Positions 9,438-19,202 of a stretch of 57,054 nucleotides of DNA are shown piece after piece. A model generated the notes under the pieces. That model was not told the origin of the DNA. It searched no databases and saw nothing but the letters and a program-made list of their open reading frames with translations. Origin of the DNA: an uncultured Pelagibacteraceae bacterium (lineage in GTDB: Bacteria > Pseudomonadota > Alphaproteobacteria > Pelagibacterales > Pelagibacteraceae); contig CACMNP010000004.1 of the NCBI GenBank assembly GCA_902615045.1, positions 1-57,054 of the forward strand. The letters are read 5' to 3'. The first letter of the stretch is position 1. The number at the start of each line of letters is the position of its first letter. The position numbers and the translations under genes are program-made.

Positions 9438-12185
9438 ATGAGCAAAGAACATATTAATTTACCTAAAACAAAGTTCTCAATGAAGGCAAATTTGCCAAAT
9501 AAAGAGCCAAATTATATTGATTTCTGGAAGAAAATTGATCTCTACAATCTATTAAGACAAAAAAGTAAAGGACAAGAAAAATTTGTTCTACATGACGGGC
9601 CTCCTTACGCAAATGGTAATATTCATATGGGAACAGCTCTAAATAAAATTCTAAAAGACATAATTACAAAATTTCATCAAATGGATGGCAAGGATTCAGT
9701 TTATGTACCTGGATGGGATTGTCATGGTTTGCCTATCGAGTGGAAAATTGAAGAACAATACAAAAAAAATAAAAAAAATAAAAATGACGTTCCAATTATT
9801 GAATTCAGAAAAGAATGTAGGGAATTTGCAAATAAATGGATAGACGTCCACAAGGCAGAATTTACAAGACTTGGTGTAATCGGTGATTGGGAAAATTACT
9901 ATTCAACAATGTCATTTGATGCTGAAGCTCAAATAGTAAGAGAACTTGGAAAATTTCTTAAAGAAGGAAGCCTTTATAGAGGTTACAAGCCAGTTCTTTG
10001 GTCAACTGTTGAAAAAACAGCTTTAGCTGATGCAGAGGTTGAATACATGGATCATGTTTCAGATACGATTTACGCAGCATTCAAAGTAAAAGCTACTACT
10101 TTTGATATAATTAATGGTGCTGATGTAATAATTTGGACGACAACCCCATGGACTATTCCTGCAAATAAAGCTTTAGCTTACAATGCTGGCCTAAAATATG
10201 TTTTACTTGAAATAAACGATAACAAAAATTTTATTGATAGAAAAATAGTAATTGCGAAGGACCTACTAGAACCTTTTAAAAAAGATACTTCTATTGAAAA
10301 TATAAAAGTTTTAAACGAATTTTTAGGAAAAGATTTAAAAGGAACAATCTGCAGTCATCCATTTTCTAAAATGGGATATGCTTATGATATCCCAATGCTT
10401 GAGGCTAATTTTGTTACTACTGAACAAGGCACAGGTATTGTACATTGCGCTCCAAGCCATGGACCAGATGATTTCAATCTTTGTTTAAATAATAATATTA
10501 AAGCAATTGAAACAGTTGATGGTGATGGAAAATATACAAACGAAATTAAACATTTTGAAGGTTTACATATTTTTAAGGCTAATAACTTAATTATCAAAAA
10601 ATTAGATGAGCAAAAAAATTTAGTAATAAATGGAAAACTTACTCACTCTTATCCCCATTCTTGGAGATCAAAAGCTCCACTAGTTCACAGAGCAACCCCG
10701 CAATGGTTTATTTCTATGGAAAGCCATGGATTAAGAAATAAAGCATTAAAAGCCATTGATAATACAGATTTTTATCCTTCCAAAGGAAAAGAGAGAATAA
10801 AATCAATGATTGAAACTAGACCTGATTGGTGTGTTTCAAGACAGAGAGTTTGGGGTGTGCCACTACCAATTTTTATTTCAAAAAAAACAGGTGATGTTTT
10901 AGTTGATGATGAAGTTTTTGAAAATATTGCACAAATTTATGAGAAAGAAGGTTCTGATTGTTGGTTTAATGAAGATTATCAGGTCTTTCTTGGAGATAAG
11001 TATAAAGCAGAAGATTATGAAAAACTATCAGATATAGTTGAAGTTTGGTTTGATAGTGGATCCACTCATTCGTTTGTCTTAGAAAAAAGAGATGATCTTA
11101 AATGGCCAGCATCCATGTATTTAGAAGGTTCAGATCAACATAGAGGATGGTTTCACTCTTCATTACTAGAGTCATGTGGAACAAGAGGTGTTGCTCCATT
11201 TGAAAGCATTCTTTCTCATGGTTTTGTCGTAGATGGAAAAGGTCTAAAAATGTCAAAATCAACTGGTAATGTAATTGCTCCACAAGACATACTTAAAAAA
11301 TACGGAGCTGATATATTAAGAATTTGGGTAGCATCCTCAAATTATGCTGAGGATCTTAGAATAGATTATTCAATTTTAGACCAACATGCAGAGTCTTATA
11401 GAAAAATTAGAAACACGTTTAGATATCTTTTAGGAAATATTCAAGATCAGTATGAAAATCTTGATTTTGAAAAAGTTAGGTTTGAAAACTTTGATTCACT
11501 TGAAAAATTTATGCTTCATAGAATTTATATAATAAATGAGAATTTTAAAAATAATTTTAAAGTTTATAATTTTCATAATTTGTACAAAGAGTTACTAAAT
11601 TTTTGTACAGTTGAGCTTTCAGCCTTTTATTTTGATATCAGGAAGGACACTTTATATTGTGAGGCTTTAAATTCCAACAAAAGAAAGAACTGTATAACTC
11701 TTTTAAATATTATTTTACAATGTCTCCTGAAATGGTTTGCTCCAATATTATCATTTACAACTGAAGAAATTTATCAATTGGTTAAAAAAGAAGAAGACAG
11801 CCAAAGTATGCATTTGCAAAATTTTGTTTCCGTTCCAAATTCTTGGAATAATGAAGAAATAAGCTCAGATTGGGAATATGTTAAAAAAATTAGAGATATA
11901 GCAAATATTTCAATTGAGAACATGAGAGCTGAAAAATCAATTGGCTCAAGTTTAGAGGCAATGATTGAGATAAAGTTAAATAAAGAATTTTATGATAAAG
12001 CAAAAAATATAAATTTTGCTGAAATTTGTATAACTTCATCTGCTTCAGTAATTAAAGAAGAAAATTTAAAAAATAACATTGATGTAGTTGCAAAAAAAGC
12101 CAGGGGAACAAAATGCCCAGTTTGTTGGAAAATTTTTGAGTCAAGTTGTGAAAGGCACGGACATCTTAATTTAAATGGGCAATGA
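9438..12185 (+). CDS. ileS: Isoleucyl-tRNA synthetase
   Basis: 915 residues, class I synthetase charging tRNA-Ile. The HIGH-type motif is HMGT at 63-66 inside [23 protein letters not shown] is at 604-608. The editing (CP1) domain is present, with [14 protein letters not shown] and a [10 protein letters not shown] segment. The C-terminal zinc-binding tail is CPVCW (C893, C896) followed by CERH (C904, H907), where most relatives have CxxC, so the fourth ligand may be His. The lspA gene starts within its last codons, giving an 11-base overlap. Confidence 0.97.
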   Translation: MSKEHINLPKTKFSMKANLPNKEPNYIDFWKKIDLYNLLRQKSKGQEKFVLHDGPPYANGNIHMGTALNKILKDIITKFHQMDGKDSVYVPGWDCHGLPIEWKIEEQYKKNKKNKNDVPIIEFRKECREFANKWIDVHKAEFTRLGVIGDWENYYSTMSFDAEAQIVRELGKFLKEGSLYRGYKPVLWSTVEKTALADAEVEYMDHVSDTIYAAFKVKATTFDIINGADVIIWTTTPWTIPANKALAYNAGLKYVLLEINDNKNFIDRKIVIAKDLLEPFKKDTSIENIKVLNEFLGKDLKGTICSHPFSKMGYAYDIPMLEANFVTTEQGTGIVHCAPSHGPDDFNLCLNNNIKAIETVDGDGKYTNEIKHFEGLHIFKANNLIIKKLDEQKNLVINGKLTHSYPHSWRSKAPLVHRATPQWFISMESHGLRNKALKAIDNTDFYPSKGKERIKSMIETRPDWCVSRQRVWGVPLPIFISKKTGDVLVDDEVFENIAQIYEKEGSDCWFNEDYQVFLGDKYKAEDYEKLSDIVEVWFDSGSTHSFVLEKRDDLKWPASMYLEGSDQHRGWFHSSLLESCGTRGVAPFESILSHGFVVDGKGLKMSKSTGNVIAPQDILKKYGADILRIWVASSNYAEDLRIDYSILDQHAESYRKIRNTFRYLLGNIQDQYENLDFEKVRFENFDSLEKFMLHRIYIINENFKNNFKVYNFHNLYKELLNFCTVELSAFYFDIRKDTLYCEALNSNKRKNCITLLNIILQCLLKWFAPILSFTTEEIYQLVKKEEDSQSMHLQNFVSVPNSWNNEEISSDWEYVKKIRDIANISIENMRAEKSIGSSLEAMIEIKLNKEFYDKAKNINFAEICITSSASVIKEENLKNNIDVVAKKARGTKCPVCWKIFESSCERHGHLNLNGQ

Positions 12186-12672
12186 AAAAATAAATAAACT
12201 TCTTGTTGGTTTTATATTTCTAGTTATTTGCTTTGCTCTAGATAGACTATCAAAAATTTATGTTCTAAATATTTTAAATAATGAAGGACAAGTTGATTTT
12301 TATATAAATCAATTTTTAAATATTTATTTAGTTTGGAATACAGGGATAGGATTTGGTTTATTTTCATCAGAAGATAAACTTTTCTATAATATCTTTACTG
12401 CAATTATAGTCATTATAAACTTAGTAATATTGTATTTCGCTTTTATTGAGTCAAAAATTAAATCATTTTTTTTAATGATAATATTAGGAGGCTCTTTAGG
12501 AAACTTATTTGACCGAGTTTATTACAGAGCTGTTCCAGACTTTATAGATTTAAATTATGCAGGATATCATTGGTTTATTTTTAATGTAGCTGACATATTT
12601 ATAACAATTGGTATTATATGCCTTATTTTATCTGAATTTATATTCTATAAAAAAAAAGATGAAAAAAATTAA
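12175..12672 (+). CDS. lspA: Lipoprotein signal peptidase (signal peptidase II)
   Basis: 165 residues with four membrane helices. It cleaves the signal peptide of prolipoproteins in the inner membrane. Conserved blocks: N-terminal [18 protein letters not shown], and the two catalytic Asp segments [13 protein letters not shown] (about 102-114) and [11 protein letters not shown] (about 138-148). Its start overlaps ileS by 11 bases; its end overlaps the start of the next gene, which itself encodes a probable lipoprotein, so enzyme and a possible substrate are translated side by side. Confidence 0.95.
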   Translation: MGNEKINKLLVGFIFLVICFALDRLSKIYVLNILNNEGQVDFYINQFLNIYLVWNTGIGFGLFSSEDKLFYNIFTAIIVIINLVILYFAFIESKIKSFFLMIILGGSLGNLFDRVYYRAVPDFIDLNYAGYHWFIFNVADIFITIGIICLILSEFIFYKKKDEKN

Positions 12673-12976
12673 ACTAAATTTAATCTTATTAATCGCTTTA
12701 GTGCCATTATTAACTTTTTGTGGCGAAGTTAGAGATGCTTTAGAAGGTAATAAAAGATCTGAACAAAGCGATGAATTTCTTGTAAAAAAAAAAAATCCTC
12801 TTCAAATGCCACCTGATATGAATAAACTTCCTATGCCAGGAGATGATTTGGAAGTAAGTAGTCAACCAAATAATGAAGAAGTCAAAGATTTACTGAAAAT
12901 AAAAGACGATAATAATTCTGAGGATTCAAGTAGTGGCTCAGATTTATTAAATAATATGAAAAAGAAAATCCAGTAA
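12659..12976 (+). CDS. Probable lipoprotein, DUF3035-like
   Basis: 105 residues from the ATG at 12659. The frame is open further upstream (to 12608), but this start gives a proper lipoprotein signal: [21 protein letters not shown] with a lipobox ending LTFC, Cys21 being the lipidated residue. The segment [22 protein letters not shown] matches the DUF3035 pattern of short alphaproteobacterial lipoproteins found behind lspA. The rest is hydrophilic and probably unstructured, rich in Asp/Asn/Ser. Function is unknown. It overlaps the lspA end by 14 bases and pgi follows 3 bases after its stop. Confidence 0.8.
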   Translation: MKKIKLNLILLIALVPLLTFCGEVRDALEGNKRSEQSDEFLVKKKNPLQMPPDMNKLPMPGDDLEVSSQPNNEEVKDLLKIKDDNNSEDSSSGSDLLNNMKKKIQ

Positions 12977-12979
12977 TTA

Positions 12980-14152
12980 ATGGAGACAAAACATATTATT
13001 TACAAAAATTTCAATAATAAAAATAAACAATTAAATAAAAAAAAATTAAATAATTTTCTAAATTTTAAAATTTTAATTCAAAAATACCCTTTATTAAAAT
13101 CCCTAACAAATAGTTATAATTATTCGTTTAAAAAAAAATATTTACTAAATTTTAAAAAATTTAACGAGTTTAATTTAATAGGTATGGGTGGATCTATTTT
13201 GGGTGCACAAGCTATATACGATTTCCTTAACTATAAAATCAAAAAAAAATTTTTCTTTTTTAACAACTTACAGAAATATAATATTACAAAATCAAATAAA
13301 AAACGTTTAAATATAATTATATCAAAATCTGGAAATACTTTAGAAACAATATCAAATTTAAATCTGGTTTTAACAAAACAAAAAAAAAATAAAAATTTAA
13401 TAATTACTGAAAATAAAAATAATATCCTAAGAGCTATGGCGAATAAACTGAAATCTGATGTAATAGACCATAAGAATTATATTGGGGGTAGGTACTCAGT
13501 ATTATCTGAAGTCGGAATGGTTCCAGCAGAATTGATGGGTTTAAATGAAAAAAAATTTAAACGATTAAATTATCTAATAAAAAATAAAACATTTATTAAT
13601 TTTTTAATTGAAAATGTTACTTCAATTCACTCAAATATTATTAAAGGAAAAAAAAATTGTGTAATTTTAAATTATGATAAAAAATTAAATAACTTTTTGA
13701 AATGGTATCAGCAATTATCTGCTGAAAGTTTAGGAAAAAATGGTAAGGGCTTTTTTCCTATAATCTCTACAATGCCAAAGGACAATCATAGTCTTTTACA
13801 ACTTTATTTAGATGGTCCAAAAAATAATTTCTTTAGTTTTTTTTTCACTAGAGAGAGAAGTACACTTAAATTTAATAATGCATATTTAATTGATGGAATG
13901 GAGCACTTAAAAAAGAGCAACTTAGATCAAGTGTTGTATGCTCAAATAAAAGCTACGCAAAATGTATTTAAAAAGAAAAAATTATCATTTAGAAGTTTTG
14001 AAATTAAAAATAAAAGTGAGGAAACATTAGGTGAACTATTTACATTTTTTATTTTAGAAACACTAATGCTAAGCTCCTTGTTAAATGTAAATCCAATTAA
14101 CCAACCTTCTGTTGAATTGATTAAAATAGAAACAAAAAAAATCCTAAAATAG
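12980..14152 (+). CDS. pgi: Glucose-6-phosphate isomerase, compact form
   Basis: 390 residues, shorter than the 450-550 of most PGIs. It interconverts glucose-6-P and fructose-6-P. Key segments remain: NLIGMGGSILGAQA, SKSGNTLET (sugar phosphate binding), GGRYSVLSEVGMVPAELMG, QQLSAESLGKNGKG (with the catalytic Glu), PKDNHSLLQLYLDGP (with the catalytic His) and NQPSVELIKIETKK (with the Lys). The active site therefore looks complete and the loss is in peripheral parts. It lies in the ileS-lspA operon and converges on rsmD with a 9-base overlap of the ends. Confidence 0.9.
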   Translation: METKHIIYKNFNNKNKQLNKKKLNNFLNFKILIQKYPLLKSLTNSYNYSFKKKYLLNFKKFNEFNLIGMGGSILGAQAIYDFLNYKIKKKFFFFNNLQKYNITKSNKKRLNIIISKSGNTLETISNLNLVLTKQKKNKNLIITENKNNILRAMANKLKSDVIDHKNYIGGRYSVLSEVGMVPAELMGLNEKKFKRLNYLIKNKTFINFLIENVTSIHSNIIKGKKNCVILNYDKKLNNFLKWYQQLSAESLGKNGKGFFPIISTMPKDNHSLLQLYLDGPKNNFFSFFFTRERSTLKFNNAYLIDGMEHLKKSNLDQVLYAQIKATQNVFKKKKLSFRSFEIKNKSEETLGELFTFFILETLMLSSLLNVNPINQPSVELIKIETKKILK

Positions 14153-14710
14153 TAATTTACCAAATATTATTTTTGATAAACCATATTTTTTTTCTCTAAG
14201 AACTTTAAAATCTTCTATAAAATTTTCTTTAAATTTCTTATTTCTATGTATTACTATTAATGTACTTTTGTGAGCAATTTTTAAGTCTAAAATTTTCTTT
14301 AGTAATTTATTTATATTTTTATCTTTAAATGGTGGATCCAAATAAATTAAATTAATTTTTTCATTATCTATATTTTCTTTAGAAATTTCATATGCGTTTA
14401 TTTCCTTGATGACTGAATCTTTATCAATTTCTAACTCCTTAATGTTTTTTTCTAAAATTTTTAAAGAGGGTTTGTAATTTTCAAAAAAAAAAACTTTTTT
14501 TACTCCTCTAGACAAACATTCAATGCCAAACGAACCAGAACCAGAAAATAAATCCAAAACTACGTCATTTTTGAATTTAATTTTTTCATTTTTAGAATGC
14601 TCTAAAATATTAAATATCGACTCTCTAACCATATCTTTTAAAGGTCTTGTTGTTTTATCAGTAGGATTATGAATTAATTTCCCTCTTAGTTTTCCACCAA
14701 TTACTCTCAT
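14144..14710 (-). CDS. rsmD: 16S rRNA (guanine966-N2)-methyltransferase RsmD
   Basis: 188 residues, usual length. It methylates G966 of 16S rRNA in the 30S subunit. The N-terminal MRVIGGKLRGKLI and TRPLKDMVRESIFNIL are characteristic; the SAM-binding LDLFSGSGSFGIECLSRG (about 49-66) and catalytic YLDPPF (about 122-127) are intact. It begins 4 bases inside the end of purD (ATGA overlap), so it should be the second gene of a purD-rsmD transcript. Confidence 0.94.
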   Translation of the reverse strand: MRVIGGKLRGKLIHNPTDKTTRPLKDMVRESIFNILEHSKNEKIKFKNDVVLDLFSGSGSFGIECLSRGVKKVFFFENYKPSLKILEKNIKELEIDKDSVIKEINAYEISKENIDNEKINLIYLDPPFKDKNINKLLKKILDLKIAHKSTLIVIHRNKKFKENFIEDFKVLREKKYGLSKIIFGKLLF

Positions 14711-15972
14711 TTATCTATGACTTTATGACCTATATCTGATCTATAAAAACCATCTTCCCAATTCAATTTATTAATCTCATTAATGATTTTTTTTCTACTT
14801 GATAAATAACTATCTGAGATATTCACAAAATTTATTACCCTACCTCCAACTGCTACAATTTTGTTTCCAGAACTTTTTGTTCCAGCATGAAAAATAAAAT
14901 TATCTTTAGTTGATTTGAATTCCTTTAAATTTTTAATTTCAATATTCTTATTATATTTTTCAGGATATCCTTTTGAGCATAAAGCAATGCACATACTTTT
15001 TTTATTTTTCCATTTTATTTCGTGGGTCTTTAATTTTGAATTACAACAAGAATTTATTATTTCCAATAAATCACTGTCAACCAAAGGTAATATAGTTTGG
15101 CATTCAGGATCACCCATCCTGACATTATATTCAATTAGGTATGGTTCATTACTTTTTATCATTAAGCCGGCATATAAAAAACCGACGTACTTCTCATTCA
15201 TTTCACTTATAGCTTTTAACGTTGGCTCAATTATTTTATTTAAAATTTTACTTTCTAAATCATCATTAATTAAGCTTGAAGGTGAATATGCTCCCATTCC
15301 TCCTGTATTTTTTCCAGTATCACCCTCACCAACTCTTTTATGGTCTTGAGCTGTATTAAAAGTTTTATAACTAATTCCATCTGAAATAATAAAAAAACTC
15401 ATCTCATCACCTTCTAGGAATTCTTCGATTAATACTTGATCTGCTTTCCCAAATTTACCGTCAAATATTTCATTAACAGCAGTTTTAGCCTCATCAACAT
15501 TTTGACAAATGTAAACACCTTTACCTGCAGCAAGAACATCTGCTTTTACAACAAGAGGAAAATTAGATGACGATAAAAATATAAATGAGTCTTCTTTGGA
15601 TTTACAAATTTTAAATTTAGCAGTTGGTATGTTAAATTTTTCACAAATTTGTTTTGTAAATATTTTTGAGCCTTCTAATTGAGCTACTTTTTTTCTAGGA
15701 CCAAAAACTTTAATATTTTTTGATTCTAGGAAATCTACTAATCCTTCGACTAATGGTTTTTCTGGACCAACAATCACTAATTCGATTTGTTCTTTCTTAA
15801 TAAATTTATACAAATCTTGAAAATTTTCCAAATTTAAATCAATATTCACAGATATTTCTTCGGTACCAGCATTACCTGGTATTGAATATATTTTTGTTAT
15901 TTTTTTTGAATTACTTAAGTGATGAACTAGAGCATGTTCTCGTCCTCCACTTCCAATAATTGCAATTTTCAT
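14707..15972 (-). CDS. purD: Phosphoribosylamine-glycine ligase (GAR synthetase)
   Basis: 421 residues, the normal size. It performs the second step of purine synthesis, joining glycine to phosphoribosylamine with ATP. The N-terminal MKIAIIGSGGREHALVHHL is diagnostic; the ATP-grasp domain shows PLVVKADVLAAGKGVYIC and FLEGDEMSFF, and the metal-binding LIEYNVRMGDPECQTILP (about 280-297). Its start is 22 bases from that of the divergent DUF2093 gene, so the two promoters must overlap each other or the coding ends. Confidence 0.96.
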   Translation of the reverse strand: MKIAIIGSGGREHALVHHLSNSKKITKIYSIPGNAGTEEISVNIDLNLENFQDLYKFIKKEQIELVIVGPEKPLVEGLVDFLESKNIKVFGPRKKVAQLEGSKIFTKQICEKFNIPTAKFKICKSKEDSFIFLSSSNFPLVVKADVLAAGKGVYICQNVDEAKTAVNEIFDGKFGKADQVLIEEFLEGDEMSFFIISDGISYKTFNTAQDHKRVGEGDTGKNTGGMGAYSPSSLINDDLESKILNKIIEPTLKAISEMNEKYVGFLYAGLMIKSNEPYLIEYNVRMGDPECQTILPLVDSDLLEIINSCCNSKLKTHEIKWKNKKSMCIALCSKGYPEKYNKNIEIKNLKEFKSTKDNFIFHAGTKSSGNKIVAVGGRVINFVNISDSYLSSRKKIINEINKLNWEDGFYRSDIGHKVIDK

Positions 15973-15994
15973 TTAGTAAATATATATCTTAAAT

Positions 15995-16192
15995 ATGTTA
16001 AATAAGTTAGCTAAATTAAAATACTTAGCAAATAATTTTGAGATCATTGAAGATGGTGATCATGTGATTTGTGCTATCTCACAAAAAAAAATACCACTTG
16101 AAAACTTAGCTTATTGGAACGTTGAAGAACAGGAAGCCTACTTTTCGTATGTTGAGGCCTCAATGAAAAGAGATTTATTAGATAAAAACTGA
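15995..16192 (+). CDS. Small DUF2093-family protein
   Basis: 65 residues. The centre GDHVICAISQKKIPLENLAYWNVEEQEAY follows the pattern of DUF2093, a short alphaproteobacterial family of unknown function (the usual form being 'GD.V.CAVTG..IPL..L.YW.V..QEAY'). A single C and no signal peptide or membrane helix; likely cytosolic. It lies alone on the plus strand between divergent purD and convergent lpxL, whose stop is the next base. Confidence 0.82.
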   Translation: MLNKLAKLKYLANNFEIIEDGDHVICAISQKKIPLENLAYWNVEEQEAYFSYVEASMKRDLLDKN

Positions 16193-17053
16193 TTATGTTT
16201 TCCACCTATCATGAGTCCAGATCCACTGGTCTACATTTTTTAAAATCATTTTTTCAAGTATCTTATTTAGATGTTCAGTGATTTCTTTGATTGATTTATT
16301 GTTTCCGATTTTAATCGGTTCTGAAACAAACATTTTAAAATAATTATTTTTTCTTCTCTCTATATAAATAGGCACTAGATCACATTTATATTTTTTAATT
16401 AATTGTGCGGGTATGGTCGTAGTACTAGCTGGTTTACCGAAAAAATTAATTTTTATACCTTCTCTTACTCTTTGGTCTATCATTAGAGCTACTGAGTTAC
16501 CTTTCTTTATATTTTCAATAATTTGTCTTGTGCCTGATCTTCCTTTTTTAATTTGATTTTTGCATATAAAATTTTCTCTAATTTCTTCCATAGTTTTGTT
16601 AAGGAATACGTTATTTAGTGGTCTATAAATAGCGCACAAATTAATACCAGCTTTTTCAATTTGGAGCGCCATCAATTCAAAATTATTGAAATGACCAGAT
16701 ATAAATACAGCTCGTCTTTTTTCTCTCTTAATTTTGTTTAGGTTTTCAAGCCCGTCTATTTCAATAAATTTATTTAATTTGCTATTTCTAAATGCTTTAA
16801 GAAAAGGATATTCAGAAAGTATTCTTCCATAATTTCCATATATTTTGCTGATAATTTTATTGTAATTTTTTTTGTCTACAATGCCAGATTTTTCCAAATT
16901 GTTCTCAATTAATTTTTTTGATCTAAATATTGGTCCAAACAAGCGTCCAATAAAATCTCCCAAATTAGATCCATTTTTATAACCAATTATAATTAGTATA
17001 AAAAAAAACAATTTTATTAAAATAAATTCAATTAAATAAAAAAACTTTCTCAT
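16193..17053 (-). CDS. lpxL: Lipid A biosynthesis acyltransferase (LpxL/HtrB family)
   Basis: 286 residues. It adds a secondary acyl chain to Kdo-lipid A at the inner membrane. There is one N-terminal membrane anchor (about 5-25), the catalytic HX4E box in SGHFNNFE (about 120-127), IYRPLNN, and KKGNSVALMIDQRVREGI. The family also includes LpxM and LpxP, so the exact acyl position is not settled. It overlaps lpxK by 4 bases (ATGA) at the end of the ubiA-msbA-waaA-lpxK-lpxL run. Confidence 0.88.
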   Translation of the reverse strand: MRKFFYLIEFILIKLFFFILIIIGYKNGSNLGDFIGRLFGPIFRSKKLIENNLEKSGIVDKKNYNKIISKIYGNYGRILSEYPFLKAFRNSKLNKFIEIDGLENLNKIKREKRRAVFISGHFNNFELMALQIEKAGINLCAIYRPLNNVFLNKTMEEIRENFICKNQIKKGRSGTRQIIENIKKGNSVALMIDQRVREGIKINFFGKPASTTTIPAQLIKKYKCDLVPIYIERRKNNYFKMFVSEPIKIGNNKSIKEITEHLNKILEKMILKNVDQWIWTHDRWKT

Positions 17054-17973
17054 AATTTCTTTAATAAAAAATTTTTAAATTCTTTTTCTTTTTCAATTTT
17101 CAATCCTATTTTTAAAAATTGGATATTTTTTTTTTGTATATTTGATAATCGATTGTAGTCTTTTTCGGTTGTTATAATTTTTAAATTATTACTCTTAGCT
17201 ATATTTTTTATATTATTTATATCAGAATTTTTATATTTATAATGGTCTGGAAAAGTCATTATTTTTTTTATCTTAAAATTGTATTTTTTTAAAGTTTGTT
17301 GAAATTCTAAAGGATTACCTATGCCTGAAAAAACTAGAAAGTTATTTTTAAATTTAAAAGACTCGAGATTTCTAGGAGTGTATTTAGATCTAAATATTTT
17401 TAAATTTGGATTTAATCTCTTTAGAGTTTTTTCAAAACTTTTATTATTTTTTTCACCATTGAGAAATGCAAGATCATAATTTAAAATATTCGTAATTCTT
17501 TCCCTTAAAGGTCCAGCAGGTAAAACTAGGCCATTGCCAACTAATTCAGAACTATTAAAGCAAGCAATAGAAATATCATAATTTAAACTTTTATCTTGCA
17601 AACCATCATCTAAAATAGCTAATTGGTAATTTTTTTTCTTAGCAACTCTTAGCGCGATGTCTCTGAAACTTAGGCAAATTAGATTTCCATATTTTGATAA
17701 AATATTTTGTTCATCAATTTGATCAGAATACTTTTTTTTTATAAATACGGTTTTAAACTTATATTTTAATATTTCGTTTATTTTTAAAACTAAAGGTGTT
17801 TTTCCAGTTCCGCCTATATAAATATTTCCTACACAGATTGTTTTTATCTTGAAATATCTTTTAGGACTTAAAGATTTAAAAAGGTTAAAAATAATTGTTA
17901 TCAAACTAAATGGTAAAAGTAATAACGATATGAAATTGAAACTATCCCAAAAAATGGGTCTTTTTACTTTCAT
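17050..17973 (-). CDS. lpxK: Tetraacyldisaccharide 4'-kinase
   Basis: 307 residues. It phosphorylates the 4' position of the lipid A disaccharide. The P-loop sits in VGNIYIGGTGKTPLVLKI (about 46-63), and LAILDDGLQDKSL carries the conserved DDGxQ motif. One N-terminal membrane helix (about 10-32). Its ATG shares one base with the waaA stop (TAATG) and its stop overlaps the lpxL start, indicating coupled translation. Confidence 0.92.
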   Translation of the reverse strand: MKVKRPIFWDSFNFISLLLLPFSLITIIFNLFKSLSPKRYFKIKTICVGNIYIGGTGKTPLVLKINEILKYKFKTVFIKKKYSDQIDEQNILSKYGNLICLSFRDIALRVAKKKNYQLAILDDGLQDKSLNYDISIACFNSSELVGNGLVLPAGPLRERITNILNYDLAFLNGEKNNKSFEKTLKRLNPNLKIFRSKYTPRNLESFKFKNNFLVFSGIGNPLEFQQTLKKYNFKIKKIMTFPDHYKYKNSDINNIKNIAKSNNLKIITTEKDYNRLSNIQKKNIQFLKIGLKIEKEKEFKNFLLKKL

Positions 17974-19202
17974 TATAAATAATTTTTTATTTCTTCAACG
18001 TTATTTTCAAATATTTTATTACCTAAATAATTAATTTTATTAAGTTTATTATTTGATGCTTTATAATTATGGTTTTTTGCAAATACTTTTTCCATTTGAT
18101 CGATACTTTTAACCTCTGAAGATATTTTTAAACTCTTTAACTCTTTATATATCTCTTTAAAATTATCCACTTTTCTACCATGCATTACGTAATTACCCAT
18201 TCTTACAGCTTCTAAAGGGTTTTGTCCTCCATGGTTAACAATAGATCCTCCAATAAATGCCACATTTGAAAGCTTTAAAAATTTTGACATTTCGCCATAT
18301 GTGTTAACAATATAGATATCACATTCGTCAGAAGGTTTATGTCCACTTGATCTTTTGGTGACTATTAGTTTTAGTTTTCTAAGCTCTTGCTTTATTTCAT
18401 CTGATCTATTTACATGACGTGGAACCAATATTGTGATCAAATTTTTAAACTTTTTCTTTAATTTTAAATGTAATTTACCAATAATTTTCTCCTCATTATA
18501 ATGAGTACTAGCTGCACATAACACTTTTCTATTTTTAAAATATTTTTGAATATTTGTTTTCAAACTTTGTTTATCATTTTTAAAATATTTTAAATTTCCT
18601 ATAAATTTAATTTTTTTAACACCCAATCTTTTTAAATAATTTTTAGTTTCTTGATTTTGAGGTAAAGCGATAGTAATTTTATTGAAAACATTCTTTGCAA
18701 AAGATGGAAAGATTTGCCATCTATTAAAACTTTTAATCGTAATTCTAGCATTGATTAAAATAAGAGGTATTTTTTTTGAATTTATTTTTTTATACATATT
18801 GGGCCATATTTCAGAGTCTACAAATATTGCAATTTTTGGTTTCCAATAATTTAAAAAGTTATTACATATAAATCCTATATCAAATGGATAGTAAATATGA
18901 GTTGTTTTCCTAAATGGTTTCTTTGCAATTATTGATGCAGAGCTCAATGTTGAAGAAGTAAGTAAAATTTTTTTTATAGAATTATCTTTTTCAAACTTAT
19001 TTACCAAAGGTAGAATGGTCATGATTTCACCAACACTTGCACCATGGAACCATACTGTTGTATCAGATTTTTTTTTATTATAATAAGCGTATTTTTCTAA
19101 GACTCTTCTCAAATCTTCCTTTCCATTAATTATTCTAAAAAATAATATAAACGGTGATATTAAAAGAAAAACAATTCCTAATATATTATACAAAATATAC
19201 AT
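17973..19202 (-). CDS. waaA: 3-deoxy-D-manno-octulosonic acid (Kdo) transferase
   Basis: 409 residues. It moves Kdo from CMP-Kdo to lipid IVA at the cytoplasmic face of the inner membrane. An N-terminal anchor helix (about 3-24) is followed by the GT-30 markers WFHGASVGEIMTILPLV (about 51-67), FVDSEIWPN (about 126-134), LINARI and, near the end, GGSIVNHGGQNPLEAVRMG. It shares single bases with msbA upstream and lpxK downstream. Presence of waaA, lpxK and lpxL together implies that this cell makes Kdo-lipid A. Confidence 0.95.
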   Translation of the reverse strand: MYILYNILGIVFLLISPFILFFRIINGKEDLRRVLEKYAYYNKKKSDTTVWFHGASVGEIMTILPLVNKFEKDNSIKKILLTSSTLSSASIIAKKPFRKTTHIYYPFDIGFICNNFLNYWKPKIAIFVDSEIWPNMYKKINSKKIPLILINARITIKSFNRWQIFPSFAKNVFNKITIALPQNQETKNYLKRLGVKKIKFIGNLKYFKNDKQSLKTNIQKYFKNRKVLCAASTHYNEEKIIGKLHLKLKKKFKNLITILVPRHVNRSDEIKQELRKLKLIVTKRSSGHKPSDECDIYIVNTYGEMSKFLKLSNVAFIGGSIVNHGGQNPLEAVRMGNYVMHGRKVDNFKEIYKELKSLKISSEVKSIDQMEKVFAKNHNYKASNNKLNKINYLGNKIFENNVEEIKNYL

